Positions 60,795 to 64,000 of a stretch of DNA of 64,000 nt are shown piece by piece. Location: NCBI GenBank assembly GCA_050251735.1, contig JBFWMF010000012.1:1-64000 (forward strand), written 5' to 3'. A program made the position numbers and the translations under genes. Numbering within the stretch: position 1 is the stretch's first letter; the number at the start of each line of letters is the position of its first letter. The DNA comes from Desulfitobacterium sp050251735. GTDB taxonomy: Bacteria; Bacillota; Desulfitobacteriia; Desulfitobacteriales; Desulfitobacteriaceae. The notes under the pieces are model-generated. The model did no database searches. It was not told the DNA's origin and saw only the letters and a list, made by a program, of their open reading frames with translations.

Positions 60795-61874
60795 TTGTTG
60801 ATTAACATCAAGGAGCAGACGAAAAAAAGAGTGGCCTCAATCGCGATCGTCTTATTGTCCGTAGGATTACTGGCGGGTTGTAATGGGCAAGCTGTACAGA
60901 AAGAAGCTCCCGAAGCTTTTGAAGCCAGTGGCTTTGCCATGGGAACGATTATCAGCCAAAGAGTATTTGGGGCTGATGGACAGGCTGCCATCGATGAGAC
61001 GACGGAAAAATTGAATAGTCTTGAAGCGCTATTAACCTTCAACGCACCAGGTGGCGATGTGAATAAGCTTAATGAAAATGCCGGTAAGCAAAGCGTGAAT
61101 TTAGATACAGAGACCTTAACTATCATTAATAAGTCCCTAGAAGTTGCCAAGCTCAGCGGAGGAGCTTTTGATGTGACCATCGGTCCCATCGTCAAGAGCT
61201 GGGGAATCGGCTCTGCGGGAGAGAGGATACCGTCCGATGCAGAATTACAGAAGTTACTTCCTTTGGTGAATTATCAGGATTTAATCATTGAAGGAAATAC
61301 AGGCTATTTAAAAAACGAGGGCCAAGAGGTGGATTTAGGTGGCATTGCTAAAGGATACGCCGGAGATGTCGCTGTTGAAATCTACAAGAAGCATGGGATC
61401 GAATCGGCTTTCATCAATTTAGGGGGAAATGTTGTCACTATGGGAAGTAAGCCTGATGGTTCTCCCTGGCGGGTGGGGGTTCGTAACCCTCGACCCAGTA
61501 GCGCCGAGAACGGAGAACTTGTAGGTATGGTTGAGGTAATCGATAAAGCTGTGGTGACTGCCGGAGATGACCAACGCTTTTTTGAAGAAGGCGGAATCCG
61601 TTATCACCATATACTCAATCCCCACACAGGCTATCCGGCCCAATCTGATCTCATGAGTGTCACCTTAATTACAGATTCTTCTTTGGAAGCGGATGCTTTG
61701 GATACTGCAGCTTTTATCTTAGGCTTAGAAAGGGGAAGAGCCATGCTTGAGCAGTATGGCGGGGTGGAAGCGATTTTTATTACTACAGATAAGAAAATTT
61801 ATGTTACTAAGGGCATCAAGGATAGCTTTGAATTCAATGACGCGAGCAAGGAATACGAGTACGTAAAAGAATAG
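60795..61874 (+). CDS. apbE: FAD:protein FMN transferase (ApbE), lipoprotein
   Basis: A roughly 359-residue exported flavin transferase that links FMN to threonine of extracytoplasmic electron carriers. Lipobox SVGLLAGCNG near residue 27-28 puts it on the outer face of the membrane. ApbE motifs: GFAMGTII near 51, FDVTIGPIVKSWG near 130, and DLGGIAKGYAGD and HHILNPHTGYPAQSDL, the Mg/FAD-binding regions. The start is uncertain: ATG 60789 sits on the GGGG; TTG 60795 has 6 bases spacing. It is followed by a NusG_II, Gx and EcfT-like set. Confidence 0.93.
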   Translation: MLINIKEQTKKRVASIAIVLLSVGLLAGCNGQAVQKEAPEAFEASGFAMGTIISQRVFGADGQAAIDETTEKLNSLEALLTFNAPGGDVNKLNENAGKQSVNLDTETLTIINKSLEVAKLSGGAFDVTIGPIVKSWGIGSAGERIPSDAELQKLLPLVNYQDLIIEGNTGYLKNEGQEVDLGGIAKGYAGDVAVEIYKKHGIESAFINLGGNVVTMGSKPDGSPWRVGVRNPRPSSAENGELVGMVEVIDKAVVTAGDDQRFFEEGGIRYHHILNPHTGYPAQSDLMSVTLITDSSLEADALDTAAFILGLERGRAMLEQYGGVEAIFITTDKKIYVTKGIKDSFEFNDASKEYEYVKE

Positions 61875-61913
61875 AACCTATTAAACAGTGGATATAGGGG
61901 ATTGGAGACATCG

Positions 61914-62297
61914 ATGAAATCTGAGGGTAAACGTAAAAAGGGTGACTTTATTATCATTCTTGTGGTGCTCTTAGTGGGGATTAGCGCAACCCTTCCGTGG
62001 CTATGGAATAAGGTTAATCCAAGTAATCCAGCGGACGAGCGAATTGCAGTCATTACAAGAGGCGGCAAGGAAATGGCCAAAATCGATCTTAATGGTGTCA
62101 ATGAATCTCAGCGTTTTCATTATGAGGATGGTATCGAGGTGACAATTTTAGCTGAGAATGGCACAATTAAATTCGAACAAGCAGGCTGCCCCGATCAAAT
62201 CTGTGTTAAAACCGGCACTTTGACGAAGAAGGGTGATATAGCCGTTTGCTTACCATCTGAGACGATCGTAGTTATTGAAGGTGATAAATATGAATAG
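61914..62297 (+). CDS. NusG domain II protein, membrane anchored
   Basis: A 127-residue protein with one N-terminal membrane helix (FIIILVVLLVGISATLPWLW, residues about 12-31) and a small beta domain of the NusG_II family, ending in GCPDQICVKTGTLTKKGDIA with the conserved Cys pair. Function is unknown, but these proteins are regularly found beside ApbE and the Gx-type membrane protein. ATG 61914 follows GGAG. It overlaps the next gene by 8 bases. Confidence 0.85.
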   Translation: MKSEGKRKKGDFIIILVVLLVGISATLPWLWNKVNPSNPADERIAVITRGGKEMAKIDLNGVNESQRFHYEDGIEVTILAENGTIKFEQAGCPDQICVKTGTLTKKGDIAVCLPSETIVVIEGDKYE

Positions 62298-62946
62298 AAA
62301 TAAGCGCTTTGCGATTATTATCATCTTAGTTACAAATGCCATTATCATTTCTTTCCTCGAATCCTTCATTCCTGTGCCCATTCCCGTACCGGGGATTAAG
62401 CTCGGCTTAGGTAATATCATCACCATGATAGCCATTGCCTTTTTAGGTTTTAAAGATGTTTTGTTTATCGTGGCCGTGCGCTGCTTTGTAGTAGCGATCC
62501 TGACACGGGGCGTGATGATGCTCGCCTTTAGTTTAAGCGGCGGTATCTTAAGTGCCATAGTCATGTGGGTCTTATATAAGAAGCTAGCGAAATATTTTAG
62601 TATCAAAGGAATCAGTATCGCCGGAGCGATTGTTCATAACATAACCCAGATTACTGTGGCATCTTTTATTCTCGGGCAGCTTGTGGTTCTTTATTACCTG
62701 CCGATTCTTTTGGTCTCAGCCGTTGTGACCGGTTTGATCACCGGAAGTATCGGTGAATTAGCTATTAACGAAGTAAGAAAAAAGAATATTTTTGAGAAGA
62801 CTCATCATCAAGAGGATGAAGACAATCAAGAGGATGCAGACAATCAAGAGGATGCAGACAATCAAGAAAATGTAGAGAATCAAGTCCGTTCTCAAGCTGA
62901 AGAGACCAGAGCAGAAGGGAATCAGGATGAGGGATTCGATAAGTGA
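62290..62946 (+). CDS. Gx transporter/heptaprenyl diphosphate synthase component I-like membrane protein
   Basis: A 218-residue integral membrane protein with about five helices. It begins RFAIIIILVTNAIIISFLES, with FIPVPIPVPGIKLGLGNIIT and LSGGILSAIVMWVLYKKL typical of the Gx/Hpre_diP_synt_I family, which has been linked to isoprenoid/quinone or electron-transfer modules. The last 50 residues are a charged acidic tail made of DNQEDA repeats, encoded by three 18-bp tandem repeats. AAGGTGAT precedes ATG 62290. Confidence 0.8.
   Translation: MNRNKRFAIIIILVTNAIIISFLESFIPVPIPVPGIKLGLGNIITMIAIAFLGFKDVLFIVAVRCFVVAILTRGVMMLAFSLSGGILSAIVMWVLYKKLAKYFSIKGISIAGAIVHNITQITVASFILGQLVVLYYLPILLVSAVVTGLITGSIGELAINEVRKKNIFEKTHHQEDEDNQEDADNQEDADNQENVENQVRSQAEETRAEGNQDEGFDK
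62821..62874 (+). repeat. three-copy 18-bp tandem repeat in the Gx gene
   Basis: Two exact copies of an 18-bp unit GACAATCAAGAGGATGCA, then a diverged third. It encodes the acidic DNQEDA tail and could vary in copy number by slippage. Confidence 0.85.
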
Positions 62947-62979
62947 TATTAATACAGTGGAGAAAAGGATTTGAACTTG

Positions 62980-63750
62980 ATGAATAGTGAAGGTGCAAAT
63001 AAAGCAGAAAGCACACAGATCGATGGGGTAATTAAATTGATCCTGGCGATTCTGCTTATGGTTATGCCCTTTTACTTTCAAAACGCTTTTAGTTTTGCGC
63101 TGTTGGGCGTTTATATGATCCTTATCACTGGGGTCCTTAGAGTCAATTGGCGAACCTTAATGCTTAGTGGGGCATCCTTCGCGATTATTGTCTTGGTTCC
63201 TTATTTATTTGGCCTCCTGATGAATGCTATTTTCTATTACTTTTCTATGAACCCTTTGTTTGCCTATCAAGGGTCAAGTGCTATTTTTCTTAGACTATTT
63301 AAGCTCTTTGTGATTTGGTATATCAGTATTCTTTACTTCCATACCACGCCGATGAAAACGTTTATTGGGATGTTAGATCGGTTTTTCTATCCTCTGAAGA
63401 AGCTTGGCCTCCAGACCTCAGACTATCTGAAGGTGATTATGTGTATCGTAGTCCAGCTTAAGGAAACAGGCTCAGAAGTAAAAAAGAGCTTAGGAGAAAA
63501 GATGCGTGCGGTGGTCGGAGAAGAAAAACGGAAATTGAAGATCAATGTGAAGGGGATATCCCAGATTATCGTGACATTAATTGTGGACTCTTTTGAAAAG
63601 ATCGATAAGATCCAAGAATATGTTGAAACAGTTCGCCCAGAAGATTTATATGATTACCGTTTTAGATTCACATGGAAGGATGGAGTAGCTATTTTAAGTT
63701 TCCTTATTTTAGTAGCTCTAATCTGGATAGCCGAAAAAGGCATGCTGTAG
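62980..63750 (+). CDS. EcfT-like/CbiQ-family membrane protein
   Basis: A 256-residue protein with four or five hydrophobic helices and a long basic cytoplasmic part near the C terminus, the layout of the energy-coupling factor T subunit. Recognisable is the stretch FKLFVIWYISILYFHTTPMK followed by FIGMLDRFFYPLKKLGLQT, with the usual basic loop. No EcfA ATPase or S component is within the window, so the partner is not seen. ATG 62980 is about 10 bases after AAAAGGA; TTG 62971 is also possible. Confidence 0.7.
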   Translation: MNSEGANKAESTQIDGVIKLILAILLMVMPFYFQNAFSFALLGVYMILITGVLRVNWRTLMLSGASFAIIVLVPYLFGLLMNAIFYYFSMNPLFAYQGSSAIFLRLFKLFVIWYISILYFHTTPMKTFIGMLDRFFYPLKKLGLQTSDYLKVIMCIVVQLKETGSEVKKSLGEKMRAVVGEEKRKLKINVKGISQIIVTLIVDSFEKIDKIQEYVETVRPEDLYDYRFRFTWKDGVAILSFLILVALIWIAEKGML

Positions 63751-63792
63751 ATCAATGTTTTGCTACAGCAGATAAATACTGTTTGTTCAATT

Positions 63793-63830
63793 GCGGGTAA
63801 TAGTTCGACTTAGGTAGAATTATTACCCGC
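63793..63830 (+). terminator. hairpin after the EcfT-like gene
   Basis: GCGGGTAATA (63793-63802) pairs with TATTACCCGC (63821-63830). T content after the stem is modest. Confidence 0.6.
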
Positions 63831-63954
63831 ATTCTGCATCCTACCTAGGATATATTCTGGACATATATTTTCCTCAGGATCCATTTGTAAAGCTACGTCT
63901 CTAAGAACGTTAAAACATGGTAAAAAATTAATTAAAAGAATTCTAAATTTAGCA

Positions 63955-63983
63955 TTGACAGGGGTAACCCTTTCTGATAAAGT
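63955..63983 (+). promoter_or_regulatory. promoter reading out of the window
   Basis: TTGACA (63955-63960), 17-base spacer, TAAAGT (63978-63983). It must serve a gene beyond position 64000. The stretch 63831-63954 shows no other feature. Confidence 0.7.
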
Positions 63984-64000
63984 CTTATTTGAGAAATGCT

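Noticed and set aside
62821..62874. CRISPR array
   Set aside because: The short repeats are tandem without spacers and lie in a coding frame. No spaced repeats of 24-40 bases were seen anywhere.

Overview
The window looks like chromosome of an anaerobic, spore-forming Gram-positive bacterium of the Clostridia. The best guess is a Desulfitobacterium/Desulfosporosinus-type Peptococcaceae. This is inference from a selenocysteine formate dehydrogenase with NuoE/NuoF-like partners, a CIRCE-controlled groESL, spore-related families (CotJC-like catalase, DUF3231), cell-wall-binding 2 repeats, a clostridial single-chain PurL and a HisZ/short-HisG pair. No rRNA, tRNA or CRISPR array was seen.

Layout. 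(1) 138-5139: three-gene NAD-linked, selenium-dependent formate dehydrogenase; the large subunit is read through a UGA codon with a SECIS hairpin. (2) 5455-8894: molybdenum cofactor genes mobA, then a Moco-type riboswitch and moaA-moaC-MOSC-mog, which supply the cofactor the dehydrogenase needs. (3) 9026-14283: NYN-domain protein, groES-groEL, a DUF3231 protein and two unknowns. (4) 14471-16576: hpt-guaA purine salvage and GMP synthesis. (5) 16564-25301: an 8.7-kb element inserted at the 3' end of guaA, bounded by an 11-bp direct repeat. It has no integrase and carries a complete type I restriction-modification system (hsdR-hsdS-hsdM) with a PrrC-like ATPase/anticodon-nuclease candidate inside the operon. 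(6) 25379-32608: accessory genes on the minus strand: HicB with an amber-interrupted HicA, a tandem GIY-YIG protein, a DUF1801 protein, a secreted HExxH protein with cell-wall-binding repeats and a beta-propeller protein; a glycosyltransferase lies on the plus strand. (7) 32680-45613: a nine-gene purine operon, purLEBCFMNHD, behind a leader with PurBox-like sites, a strong promoter, a guanine aptamer, a PRPP/ykkC-type aptamer and a terminator. (8) 45724-48829: CotJC-like catalase, an MFS transporter and two unknowns. (9) 48973-51968: metNIQ methionine transporter behind a SAM riboswitch. (10) 52159-60581: histidine operon (TrpR-like regulator, hisZ, hisG-D-C-B-H-A-F-IE) with the same palindromic operator at both promoters. 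(11) 60795-63750: ApbE, NusG_II protein, Gx-type membrane protein and EcfT-like protein, which resembles an extracytoplasmic flavin/electron-transfer module.

The most interesting items are the hsd-embedded PrrC-like toxin inside an integrase-less guaA island, the stacked purine leader, the shared his operator that points to autoregulation by the TrpR-like protein, and two small regulatory/toxin genes each broken by one in-frame TAG.
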